The notes beneath the pieces were generated by a model, which did not search any database, was not told where the DNA came from, and saw only the letters and a list, made by a program, of their open reading frames with translations. Position numbers and translations under genes: made by a program. DNA of 64,000 bases from Macrothele yani (lineage: Eukaryota; Arthropoda; Arachnida; Araneae; Macrothelidae), in NCBI GenBank assembly GCA_039090855.1, contig CM076999.1, forward strand, positions 118,791,072-118,855,071, in the 5' to 3' direction. Shown piece after piece: positions 1 through 9,413 of the stretch. Within the stretch, counting starts at the first letter, position 1, and every line of letters begins with the position of its first letter.

Positions 1-1910
1 ATGTATGCATCTTCAATACCGCAGGTTTTCAGAGCCATTGTAACTGCTGATGGTTTCACCGAATCAAAGGCTTTTTCATAATCGATAAAAGCCATGCACA
101 ATGGAAGTTCATATTCCCTCGCTCTTTCAATTAGTTCTCTCAGCACGTGGATATGATCTATTGTGCTGTAGCCACTCCTGAATCCAGCTTGTTCTCTCGG
201 TTGAGCCATGTCCAGTGCTACCTTCAAGCGGTGTGAAAGAACTTTAGTGAAGATTTTATAAACTACTGATAGGAGGCTGATAGGTCTGTAGTTTCCGAGA
301 TCCTCAATGTCACCTTTCTTATGTAGCAGGATCATTGTAGCGGTGTTCCAATCCTCAGGAATCTTTCCTTCATTAAGGCATCGAGTGAAAATTTGGGCGA
401 GTACTGTTTCGATTTCTCCACTTGCTTCTTGTATGATGTCTACAGTAATTCCATCTTCTCCTGGAGCTTTTCCTCGCTTCATGTTCTTGATTGCATGTGC
501 AACTTCTGCTGGAAGGACTGGAGGAACTCTGGTACTGGTATCTTTCATGATGTCTGGAGTGCATATATCATCCCTTTCATATAATTTGGAGTAGAAATCT
601 TTCACTCTTGTCAAAATTTCGCCTCTATTTCTTGTTACAGAACCATCTTCTTTTCTCAGTGCCATAATCTGTTTTCTTCCCTTACTGAGATGTCCCTTTG
701 CTATCTTTAGGCTTTGGTTGTTTTCAATTGCTTTCCTCACTAGTTCACAGTTGAATTTCCTTACGTCTTCAATGATACTTTTTCTTACTGTCTTGCATAG
801 CTCTATATATTCCACTTTGGAAGTCACATCTTCTTTAGTTGTCCTCATCTCTCTTCTTTTTTGCATCAACATTTTGGTTTTTCCTGATAATTTGTTCACA
901 TGCAACTTGTTCTTAGACCCAGCTAATTTTGTTGCTGTTTCCATAAGAGCTTTGGTTACTTTTCTGTTAACTTCAGAGATGTCCACTTCTTCCGATGTTA
1001 GGCCTTCTAAAGCAGAGAACCTGTTCTTCAGTTCTAACTTGAAGGTATTATGGTGTTTTTTAAGGTTGGTTATGTCAATAGATTTTGTTTGTCTTATGAG
1101 CTTGCCACGTTCAAGTTTAGTGTTGAGGTGCATCTTACATCTCACCAATCTATGGTCACTACCTGTGTTGAACTTGTTTAGCACACTGCAGTCTTCTATG
1201 ACGAATTTTTTGTTACACATAATAAAATCAATTTCACTTGTTGTCCCATTTGGATGTCTCCATGTCCATTTCCTGTGTGGCTTTTTCTTGAAGAAGGAGT
1301 TCAAGATGAAAAACCCTTCTGCCTCTGCAAACTCAACGAGAGTATTTCCACGCTGGTTTCTGTTGCCGTGACCGAATTTACCTACTGAAGTTTCATTCTG
1401 TTGCCGTTGCCCTATTTTTGCATTGAAATCTCCCATAATTATTTTCAAGTGCTGCTTACCTTTATTATTTAGATGACAAATTTCCTCATAAAATTCTTCA
1501 ATTTCTTCTTCAGGATGACTTGTGGTGGGTGCATAAGTTTGAATAATCTGAGCCTGGTATCTTCTCGAGAGTTGGATAACGAGTCGTGCAGCTCTGTCAG
1601 AGGAACTTTCAACTTCTACAACTTTATCCTTCAGTTTCTTGTTTATTATAAATCCAACACCACTAGTTCTGCCAGTATCTGTCCCACGATAGTAGAAGAG
1701 ATGTCCACTTTTCAGTTCGATGAGATCTTCTCCTTTTCTCCTTACCTCACTTAGCCCCACGATGTCCCACTTGATCCTTTGTAGTTCCTCTTCCAATTCA
1801 AGAAGCCTTGAATCAGAAGATAGGGAGCGTCCATTGTAAGTAGCCAAGGTCAGCATCAGATGGCAGCCTAGTCCGGTCCTCCGGGGATTCTTAGCACCCT
1901 CTGCCTTCAT
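1..1910 (-). CDS. Endonuclease-reverse transcriptase of LINE-A, 5' part, apparently open
   Basis: The product would nick target DNA and copy LINE RNA by target-primed reverse transcription. The start at 1910 (MKAEGAKNPRR) is chosen because the second copy at 26004 has the same start. An APE-type endonuclease domain comes first: YNGRS near the N-terminus, LSEVR, QTYAPT, MGDFNAKIG (about 1410-1437) and GSDHRLV (about 1147-1164). The RT fingers and palm follow: GKAPGEDGIT (about 441-475), NYRPISLLS, QAGFRSG and FIDYEKAFDSV (about 64-95). I see no stop codon in the stretches I translated, including places where copy 2 has stops. The frame is still open at base 1, giving at least 636 codons; the YADD-containing part is outside the window. 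An intact or very young copy is plausible. Confidence 0.82.
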   Translation of the reverse strand, partial: MKAEGAKNPRRTGLGCHLMLTLATYNGRSLSSDSRLLELEEELQRIKWDIVGLSEVRRKGEDLIELKSGHLFYYRGTDTGRTSGVGFIINKKLKDKVVEVESSSDRAARLVIQLSRRYQAQIIQTYAPTTSHPEEEIEEFYEEICHLNNKGKQHLKIIMGDFNAKIGQRQQNETSVGKFGHGNRNQRGNTLVEFAEAEGFFILNSFFKKKPHRKWTWRHPNGTTSEIDFIMCNKKFVIEDCSVLNKFNTGSDHRLVRCKMHLNTKLERGKLIRQTKSIDITNLKKHHNTFKLELKNRFSALEGLTSEEVDISEVNRKVTKALMETATKLAGSKNKLHVNKLSGKTKMLMQKRREMRTTKEDVTSKVEYIELCKTVRKSIIEDVRKFNCELVRKAIENNQSLKIAKGHLSKGRKQIMALRKEDGSVTRNRGEILTRVKDFYSKLYERDDICTPDIMKDTSTRVPPVLPAEVAHAIKNMKRGKAPGEDGITVDIIQEASGEIETVLAQIFTRCLNEGKIPEDWNTATMILLHKKGDIEDLGNYRPISLLSVVYKIFTKVLSHRLKVALDMAQPREQAGFRSGYSTIDHIHVLRELIERAREYELPLCMAFIDYEKAFDSVKPSAVTMALKTCGIEDAY

Positions 1911-2135
1911 GTCGCACTGGCCGCTGCCTTGGCCAGGTACATTCCAGCTGCCGGAGACTGAGGGCCAAGATTTAAGTTGTGGAATCATTTTGGAGGGGTT
2001 TGGCCATAACTCACCACGCTGGCCAAGCGGGTTGGTGAGTGTGGGATAGAATTTCCTCTGATCCCGATGGTATAGTTATACCGCTATTGGCGGTCGTCAG
2101 AGCCCCTTTAGTGGGAACAGGATGCACCACGAGAA
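1..2135 (-). mobile_element. LINE-A, non-LTR retrotransposon (copy 1, cut by window edge)
   Basis: This is a minus-strand non-LTR retrotransposon with one long endonuclease-reverse transcriptase frame and a 5' leader of about 225 bp. It is the same family as the + strand copy at 25868-28845, which aligns from the leader onward. The 5' end near 2135 is an estimate: copy 1 extends about 90 bp beyond the truncated start of copy 2. The 3' half lies left of the window. Copy 2 ends in a (GAT)n tail, and the single APE-RT frame suggests an RTE-like clade; the clade is an inference. Confidence 0.88.
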
Positions 2136-2149
2136 GGCGGGGTTGACAT

Positions 2150-2530
2150 TTGTCAAGGAGAGGCTGTGATGTTACGCATCACCTGACCTTGCATCCCGAC
2201 CATGTAAATACAGTTAGGAAAATAGAAGATGTTGAATTGTCAAAAGAGCTATTACTGAGTGTTGCCTGTGCTTGTCAAAAGTATGTAGCTTACCTATATG
2301 AACAGAAGAAAACCCAGCAAAAGAAATGTATGAAAAAAAGAATGCTGTTAATGGAAGACATATCATGTCTTAAATCAAAAAAGGAAAGACTTGAAACAGA
2401 CATTTCTGAATTTAAAAAATCCTCTGAAATGTATGTTGATCAGGTAGAATAAAAAGCTCACTAACATTGCTTGCAAAATCAAATGCCCTGCAACACAGTG
2501 TCAAAGAAAAAGAAAAAGCACTGTTGCTTT
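2150..2530 (+). pseudogene. Coiled-coil coding remnant, identity unknown
   Basis: An open stretch at 2150-2452 encodes a lysine/glutamate-rich helix with heptad-like spacing (about residues 25-100, e.g. KKERLETDISEFKKSSEMY). After the stop at 2450 a similar charged helix continues in another frame (SNALQHSVKEKEKAL), which suggests a frameshifted gene remnant rather than a functional exon. A possible splice acceptor (tacag) lies near 2211. It sits directly beside the 5' end of LINE-A. I do not recognise the family; a loose resemblance to the N-terminal coiled coil of DZIP1-like proteins crossed my mind but is too weak to name. Confidence 0.35.
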
Positions 2531-2710
2531 GTTGCTCTTCATGAAAAACTCATGCAACATAAGAATTGTAAAGGGGTAGGGAACATCCTATCTCTTGAAG
2601 TTATATGTCTACCTGAATGTACCTTTTTCTTAATGAACTTTTTAGATAACAAAACTCTGTGTCTTCCCATTCTGCTTTATTTCCCCTCTCGTTTATATTG
2701 TGGTCATTAG

Positions 2711-3486
2711 TGGCTGTGAAGTGGGGAGAGGAAATGTAAGTCAACGGCAATTCCCAATCGAACTTTATTCACATACGGCTTTATATTGCGTCCATAAAAC
2801 GGGGGAAACTTTACCTGCTAGAAAAGAGAAGTATACCTTTTAAAAGGAATTCACCTGGTTTCTTTCATAGCAGTTAGTGGCATGCAAATCTGTGGAAGAA
2901 TTGATCAAGCTCATGCACACTGCGTATTAATCAGATTTCAGCCATTTTCAACACATGTCTTCGATATACACCATTTTTCCCCATCTAGTTTTTAAGTAAA
3001 AGATCCCCTCCTTGGGGTCCCTAAGAACAAACTAAAATTTTGACGGAATTGAAGGCTTTTCTATGTGTATTATCATGCATTAAATTTCGATGAACGTACT
3101 GAAACCAGATGAAAATTTCCGGAATAAAATGGCAAATTTCCAGGAAAAGCACGTAATCAAAAAAACATTTTTAGGCATCCAAGCATTGCTTTTTCTCAGC
3201 TTTCAAAATAGTTAGACATATACAGGGTGCATTCAAAAAGTTGGTCAAACATTTTCATGTATTAAATTACCTAAAAACTTTAACCAGTAGCCATTTTTCA
3301 AAAATATAAAAAAGAAACAATAAATCCAGGTAGAGAAGGTAAAGTACACGTTGCAAAAATATGCATTTAAATGTTTTCCTCGTATTAAGTAGGCATACAG
3401 AAACATCAGTATTTCACTGTCTGCCATCCAATAAAGGCATGTTACATATTGTAAATAGAAAGTTCAGAAGTTTGGAGTATTTTTAT
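2711..3486. other. No gene recognised
   Basis: AT-rich sequence. The only item of note is TACAGGGTGCATTCAAAAAG at 3221, which looks like the end of a mariner-type element, but no partner end or transposase could be matched to it. Confidence 0.5.
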
Positions 3487-3509
3487 ACAAGTAAAAACAG
3501 AATCTGTTC

Positions 3510-3562
3510 TTTTTTTTTTTTTTTTTTTCTTTTTTTCCTTTTTTTTTTTTTTTTTTTTTTTG
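3510..3562. repeat. Poly(T) tract
   Basis: About 50 bases of almost pure T with two short interruptions. It may be the reversed poly(A) tail of a retro-inserted sequence, but no SINE body adjoins it. Confidence 0.7.
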
Positions 3563-3986
3563 TTCCTGGTTCTCCAAAGGGTTGGCATTCCAGCTTTTCA
3601 GGTTCTTGTTTCTATCTAGTTTCTTGAATTCTAGAGCATGGGATATCCTGCCTTTTAGGTTTATATCAAAGTGTATAAAAAAAAAAATTAAATCCTGTGA
3701 AGCTTGGTGATGCACATTGTCATTATTGAGGTTTACATGATTCATGCTCTATGAATGATTTGGGGTCTTTTACTTTAGCTCAGTGCCTGCTATCTGATAT
3801 GTAGGCCCTGTAAAAAAATATTGTGTTACAGGGAAGAAAATTATTAGTATCATGCATGTATTCTATTTTGTTTGTTTCAGAAATGCAAGGAAGCATGTTT
3901 AAGGTTTTAATGAATCAGAATTTCCCATCTTTACTGATGTGTATATATCTTTTCTGCTTTCAGTCGATGTATTGTAAATGTGTAGT

Positions 3987-4183
3987 GCTGCCCCGATGGC
4001 CAAATGGTCTTACCATTCGCCCGAGGTGGGTGTGGTTTTGAGTCCCATATGAGGTATGGGTGGTTGGTGTATTTGTCTGATGGCATTGGCTCTGTCCATT
4101 CTCTGCAACAAGTGGCCCTAAATTAGAGATGTGCGGCTGCTTATAGCACTCAGAGTTGCACATGATGGTCAATAAACCTTGAA
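3987..4183 (+). mobile_element. tRNA-derived SINE, old diverged copy
   Basis: It matches the SINE copies further right from the 5' GC-rich head (GCCCCGATGGC) through the body (GTGGCCCTAAATTAGAGATG) to the 3' part before an A-rich tail. The tRNA B-box region has decayed to GGTTTTGAGTCCC, so this is the most diverged copy together with the one at 52.8 kb. Confidence 0.8.
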
Positions 4184-4454
4184 ACACAAGAAGAAAGAAA
4201 ATAAGTAGTAAACTTCACCGTAATTTGCAATATAGGCAACAACGCACTGTGATTCTAGCAAAAGTTTGGGCTCCTGGAATTTTTATGGACTCCTGAAAAA
4301 CTCCTGGAATTTATTTTCTTTAAAAGTGTACGAAACCTGTAAGTTTCTTTGATCATAAAAGTGTAGTCTACCAGCATGCCATTCCTCCACAAATTACTGT
4401 CAGTGCTGAGTGTTACATTTCAGTCTTAAAGCATTTGGGACGACACATATCGAT

Positions 4455-4795
4455 TAAGTGACAGGAACTGGAGGGCAGGAGGACCCTACACCACAATAAC
4501 GCCCGCCCACATGACGCTGCTTGTGCTCAACAATTTCTTACGGAATGCAGTATTGAAATCATGCCACAGCCTGCCTACAGTCCTGACCTCCCCCCGTGCG
4601 ACGCTTTCTGGTTGTTTCCAACAGTGAAGGAGAAGTTCTGTGGTGCAACATTCAACACAGATGCTGACGTTATTCAAGCTGTACAGGGGTCGCCGAAACA
4701 GCTTCCACAAAATGCCTTCGCCTCATGCTTTGAAAAATGGACTTTGAGAAACAATAACATATATTTTGCTGTACATATATTTCTTCATTTTGTGT
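4455..4795 (+). pseudogene. Mariner-type transposase, C-terminal remnant
   Basis: The frame containing 4561-4797 reads, with the bases before it, as the C-terminal half of a mariner transposase. HNNARPH stands in the position of the second catalytic motif (usually DNARPH), so the aspartate has become asparagine. YSPDLPPCDAFWLFP carries the third catalytic aspartate, and AFASCFEKW is the conserved end. The N-terminal half and the ends of the element are not visible. It lies about 200 bp upstream of a WARS1 exon, inside the upstream intron. Confidence 0.8.
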
Positions 4796-5008
4796 GATTT
4801 TACTTTCAGTTTTTATGGAGCAGCCATTGTATTTAAAATATTTCATCATGAATCTGTTTATTCTCACCTTGTTACATGGATTTCTGCCATTACTTGTCAT
4901 TATGATTCCGATAAAGTTTTGCATCTTTTCTCTTTGACTTGGTTTGCTGTAGCATTTTAATGCCCCTGTCTATGTAGTTTTGACAGTTGGATTTTACATC
5001 TTCTTTAG

Positions 5009-5222
5009 GCAGTGCCCTAGTTTTTACAAAAATGTGGTCCGAGTTCAGCGATGTGTGACATTTAATCAAGTGAAAGGTATCTTTGGTTTCGGGGACAGCG
5101 ACTGCATCGGAAAAATTGCTTTTCCAGCCATACAAGCTGCACCGTCTTTCAGTTCTTCATTTCCTGATATATTTGGAAGCAAAAAAGATATTCCTTGTCT
5201 GATTCCTTGTGCTATTGATCAG
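5009..5222 (+). CDS. WARS1: WARS1 exon a: tryptophanyl-tRNA synthetase, Rossmann-fold part
   Basis: The exon encodes [14 protein letters not shown] through [11 protein letters not shown], 71 codons plus the last base of a split codon. From memory of the family it aligns closely with cytoplasmic TrpRS of animals ([37 protein letters not shown]). The enzyme is a class I synthetase that charges tRNA-Trp with tryptophan in the cytosol. The acceptor is ttctttAG before 5009 and the donor is GTAGCA at 5223. The upstream intron is phase 2 or equivalent and the downstream intron is phase 0. Earlier exons, including the HIGH-like motif, are not in 1-5008 and must lie left of the window. Confidence 0.96.
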
Positions 5223-5853
5223 GTAGCAATTTTACTATAATTGTAGATTGATTTTGATTTTCTGTTATGCATGCAGTTCATGTGCAGTATATGTGTACTT
5301 GAGGGAGGAGGGAGTTTCACACTGTTACACCTGAAATTAATTAGATCACAGTTTGCTTCAGTCTTTATAGCAATCCGTTATTAATTTTTTTTACCACTCT
5401 TAATTTTTAGTTGTGTGAAATTAAAGAAAAAAATTTAGCTGTCGCCACTTGCAATGTGGCAACTGTATTAAAACAAAGTGGCGAGTAGTAAATGCTGCTT
5501 TAGTTACTAGCCTCGAAAAATTTTCACTGGTGGCCAAATTATTTTTTCATTTACTAACTCAAGAATTTTACTTGTATTTTTTTAAACTCTTCTATTACTT
5601 AGCAAACTCATGTTCTGTCATCCACATCACATGTGGGGAAAAACAGCCCTCTTCAAAGTGGGTGTGATGTACTTATAGAGTCATTCTTCAAGAAAGGGAA
5701 AGGCTATTTTTCCACCTGCTGACGTTAGGGCTAAAAGATTTTACACCTGGGGCTTTGAAGGAAGTCTGACATCACAAACTGACTTCCTGAGCTCCGTCGA
5801 TCTGAACAGAAGTAGCGATGTCACATGCCTAGTTGGCCACCTTGTAAGCTGAT
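5223..5853. other. WARS1 intron sequence, nothing recognised
   Basis: AT-rich intron sequence without recognisable coding or repeat content, up to the truncated SINE at 5864. Confidence 0.5.
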
Positions 5854-5863
5854 GCTTCGATTG

Positions 5864-5933
5864 TTTTTTTTGTTTTTTTTAATTGGAGGTTTAACAATCA
5901 CAGTGAGCAACTCAATGGGCTACAAGCAGTTGC
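5864..5933 (-). mobile_element. SINE, 5'-truncated, with target duplication
   Basis: T-rich tail followed by the reversed 3' end of the SINE (GGAGGTTTAACAATCACAGT, GAGCAACTCAATGGGC). The 10-bp direct repeat GCTTCGATTG flanks it at 5854-5863 and 5934-5943, as expected for LINE-mobilised insertion with 5' truncation. Confidence 0.88.
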
Positions 5934-5943
5934 GCTTCGATTG

Positions 5944-7319
5944 GAATACAAGTGACATTGTTTAATTTCCGAAAAAACATTGTTTTTTTTTGTTTTTTTT
6001 TGAAAAAAAAACCAAACCAAAACAAAACAATGTTCAAATTTGGAACTTCAACTTTTCTTTGCTGTCTTTCATTCTCCATAGAATCATTTGCTCCGAACAG
6101 TATGATCACAGTAGCATTTTAGGACATTAATTTCACTTTAAACAAAATACAAAATTCTTGCCCTGCCCTGTAATTTGAAAAAAAAAAAAAAAAAAAAGAA
6201 AGAAAGTTGCTAAAGAATGGGAGGAAAATATATTTTAAGCCCAATTAAATATAAAAAATTGGTTATGCATTGTTTACTCTGCCATGAAAGCAATTCAATG
6301 GATCAGGGAAATGGCTCAGATTCCATCACAGACAGATTAAGTACCAATTTGGAAATTAAATTTAGCTTTAAAAATTGAGATGGGACCAAAATGGTTGCTG
6401 TACTGAGTGGTTTTGAAGAAGAGACAGGAAAAAGCATGCACTTCATTTCAAAAAGATCTTAAAAATATGAGGTCACTCTTTTTTCAATATTACCAAAAAC
6501 ATTAAAAAAGAGGAACATGACCAGAAAAAAATAAAAAATATAATCAGGAAGTACAGTGAGGAAGGGGGGGTGTAACTCAGTCAGAAAAATTTAGAATTTT
6601 GAAAATCAGGGAATATTCTAATCCCTTATAAACATGCTAAGGATTTTTAGATTATATTTATGCATTTCATTATACACTGGGTAATAGAGAGTGTGCTCTT
6701 TTAACTACTAAGTCTTTTTATCTTTACATAAAATATCTGTGCATAAATATGTATAAGGCACAGTACAGCAATATTATGGGTATACAGCATGAAATAATGC
6801 TAAGCACAGTGGCCACTAGATTTTTACCACCCACTGGCCACTGCCCAGTTAGAAAAATCACCAGTTTTTCTATTATGACTCTTCCCCCCAAATGCAACAT
6901 CTGTAGTTCAGACAAGACATCCAGGAGTTCAGTGTTAAGTAAATGATGTCACATTGAGATTTTACATAAAACTCTACTTCTTTGCTGGAATAAAATTGTA
7001 TTATGTGCATCAGCAACTTCAAGTCTGCACCTCGAGAAAGAAGTTAGTGGAAGAAGTAGATGGGATTTGGGGAATGCAGCGATGATGATTGGGGAATGCA
7101 GTGATGATGTAAATGAATGGACAAATACGATAGAAGTGGTTCGTAGTTCCAAATTAAAATAGATGGAGAAATTGTGCAGTTGATTAAAAAAACAACAACA
7201 AGAAAGATGACACAGAATTTTCGGGTGTAATAAGCACGTCTTTTGAATCCGTTTTGACGCATATTAAATTTATCAAAGCTATTCAAAGTCAATGGAACTG
7301 GTATGGAAAACAAGAGTAT
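5944..7319. other. WARS1 intron sequence, nothing recognised
   Basis: AT-rich sequence with homopolymer A and T runs (for example 5983-6010 and 6179-6200). No ORF has family features. Confidence 0.5.
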
Positions 7320-7324
7320 CTGAC

Positions 7325-8960
7325 GGAAGAAAGAAGTTTTTCAATCGGGTCTTTAATCCTTCAGATATTGCTGTAAACGGAATCGTGAGCTTACAAACTC
7401 TTAGAAACAGAGTTATCGACAAAAATAAGGTGTGACTTTACGTCCCTTGGTGGGAAAACCATGCATTATTTTAAAAAGAAAGTATTCACAAAAGGTTTAT
7501 CCATATGAGTAGTATCGATCCAAGAAAAAAATTTTTAGTCAAGTTTTCAGGAGCCCAGATTTTGCTACAAATACATCAGAAGTAGAAATTAACACTTATG
7601 ACCCCTGGTGGCCAAACCATTCTTTACCGAACATTAGAAATTACGTAAAAAATATTTTCCGTCAGGTCTTGTATGCGATACAGGAAGGATTTTTCAAATC
7701 GGAGTTTTAGGAGCAGAAAACGCAATTTACCATTGTGCACCCTAGCGGAAACTTTCTGATTTACTTGAAAATTTTGAATTTATAAGAAAAACATTTCGCA
7801 TCGGCCACACTATCCAACAAAGAAGGAATTTTTCAAATCGGACTTTTAGAAGTAGAGATATTGACAAAAATAACATATACATCTAAGCCCCTGGCGTAGA
7901 AACCATGCATTATTTCAAGAAGAAAGTGTTCCTAAAATGTTTGTCGACATGAGTAGTATCAGTCCACAAAAGACTTTTTTTCAATCGAGATTTTAGAAGC
8001 TCATATTTTGCTGCAAATACATCGGAAGCGGAAATTAAGACTTACACCACCTGGTGGCCAAACAATTTTTTACAAAAATTTGAAATTAATTTTTTACACA
8101 TTTCCCATCAGGAGCTGTATCCGGTGCAGAAAAAAAAAAAATTTCAGATTGGAGATTTAGAAGCAGAGATATAGGAGAACACGCAATTTACCTTTACGCC
8201 CCTAGTGGAAAGTCTATGAATTACTTGAAAATTTTGAAATTATATGAAAAACATGTCACACGGAGAACGCTATCCAACAAAGAAGGAATTTTTCAAATCG
8301 GACTCCTAGAAGTCGAGATATTGACAAAAATAAGATATACATCTACGCCCCTGGCGGAGAAACTGTGGAATATTTTAGGAAGAAAATATTCCGAAAAGGT
8401 TTATTGATGTGAGTGGCATCAGTCCACAAAAGAATTTTTTCAATCAATATTTTAGAAGCTCAGATTTTATGGCAAATACTTCAGAAGCGAAAATTGACAC
8501 TTATGCCCCCTGGTGGCCAAAGTATTCTTTACCAAAAATTCGAAATTATATGCAAAAGATTGTGCATCAGGAGATGTATCCGCTGAAAAAAATTATTTCA
8601 AATCAGAGTTTTAAAAGAAGAGTTATCAGGGAAAATGCAATTTACTTTTACGCCCCCTAGTGGAAAATTTATGCGTAATTTGAAAAAGAAACCATATCCA
8701 AAATACTCTTCGACATAAATGGAATCGAAAGATAAAAGATTTTTTTCAATCGAATGTTTAGAAGCAAATATGTGGAATAAAACGTATTTTTGAATTCGAC
8801 ATCATCTGCATTTACCTCCTGTAGCGGCGAAATTGGACATCGTAAAAACAAAACAAAATGAAGGATCGTCATTTGCATATTTCAAGCTTTCGAATGCAAA
8901 AGAATTTTTCAAATCGGACTTATAGTTGCAGAGATACCTTGGGTGCAGACGGACAAACCG
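7325..8960. repeat. Tandem array, ~150-bp units with CTCF-like cores
   Basis: About ten diverged units follow one another. Each has a segment like TTTTTCAATCGGA..TTTTAGAAG, then ATATTGACAAAAAT, then a GC-rich core of the type GCCCCCTGGTGG, in an otherwise AT-rich sequence. Cores fall near 7441, 7599, 7738, 7885, 8045, 8196, 8344, 8504, 8651 and 8814, so spacing is 140-160 bp. Every third unit is more alike, giving a higher-order period near 450 bp. The array lies wholly in a WARS1 intron. Confidence 0.85.
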
Positions 8961-9067
8961 ATAACATAAGCACAATCTTTTTTTACAAAAGATGTGCTAA
9001 AAATACACACTTGGAGAGGATGACAACAGAGGTGGCTCATAACCAGTTAACTAGTGGCCCATCTGTA

Positions 9068-9413
9068 CAATGAAGAATTTGAAGCATTTTATAATGGCTG
9101 AAGATGGTTTGAAAACCAAGAAAAGTCAGATCCAATTTTGCTTATGTATTTCGAACAAAATTGAAGCATATGGCTCCTTCAGAATATGCCTCTTCATACA
9201 GAGAGGAAAAGTTGTATACATATAAATATTTCTTTAATAATTCTACAATGAAGAATCGGAAGCATTTTATATTGGCTGAAGATGGTTTGAAAATCAAGAA
9301 AAGGCAGATCCAAGTTTGCTTATGTATTTAGAATGAATTTGAAGCATATGGCTCCTTCAGAATATGCCTCTTCATACAGAGAGGAAAAGTTATATACATA
9401 TAAATATTTCTTA
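9068..9413. repeat. Tandem duplication, ~175 bp x 2
   Basis: The segment from CAATGAAGAATTTGAAGCAT to AAATATTTCTT occurs twice in succession (about 9068-9244 and 9245-9413) with roughly 90% identity. No coding sense is seen. Confidence 0.9.

Noticed and set aside
718..1371. 217-codon + strand ORF
   Set aside because: Shadow of the LINE-A coding strand, which reads with all endonuclease and RT motifs on the minus strand.
3221..3250. Complete mariner-like element starting TACAGGGTGCATTC
   Set aside because: Only one end-like motif; no matching second end or transposase between 3221 and 4800 in consistent orientation.
3464..3745. Lysine-rich and phenylalanine-rich ORFs across the poly(T) tract
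   Set aside because: Homopolymer translations with no family features.
7325..8960. CRISPR-like array
   Set aside because: Units are long, diverged and not separated by unique spacers, and the DNA is eukaryotic.
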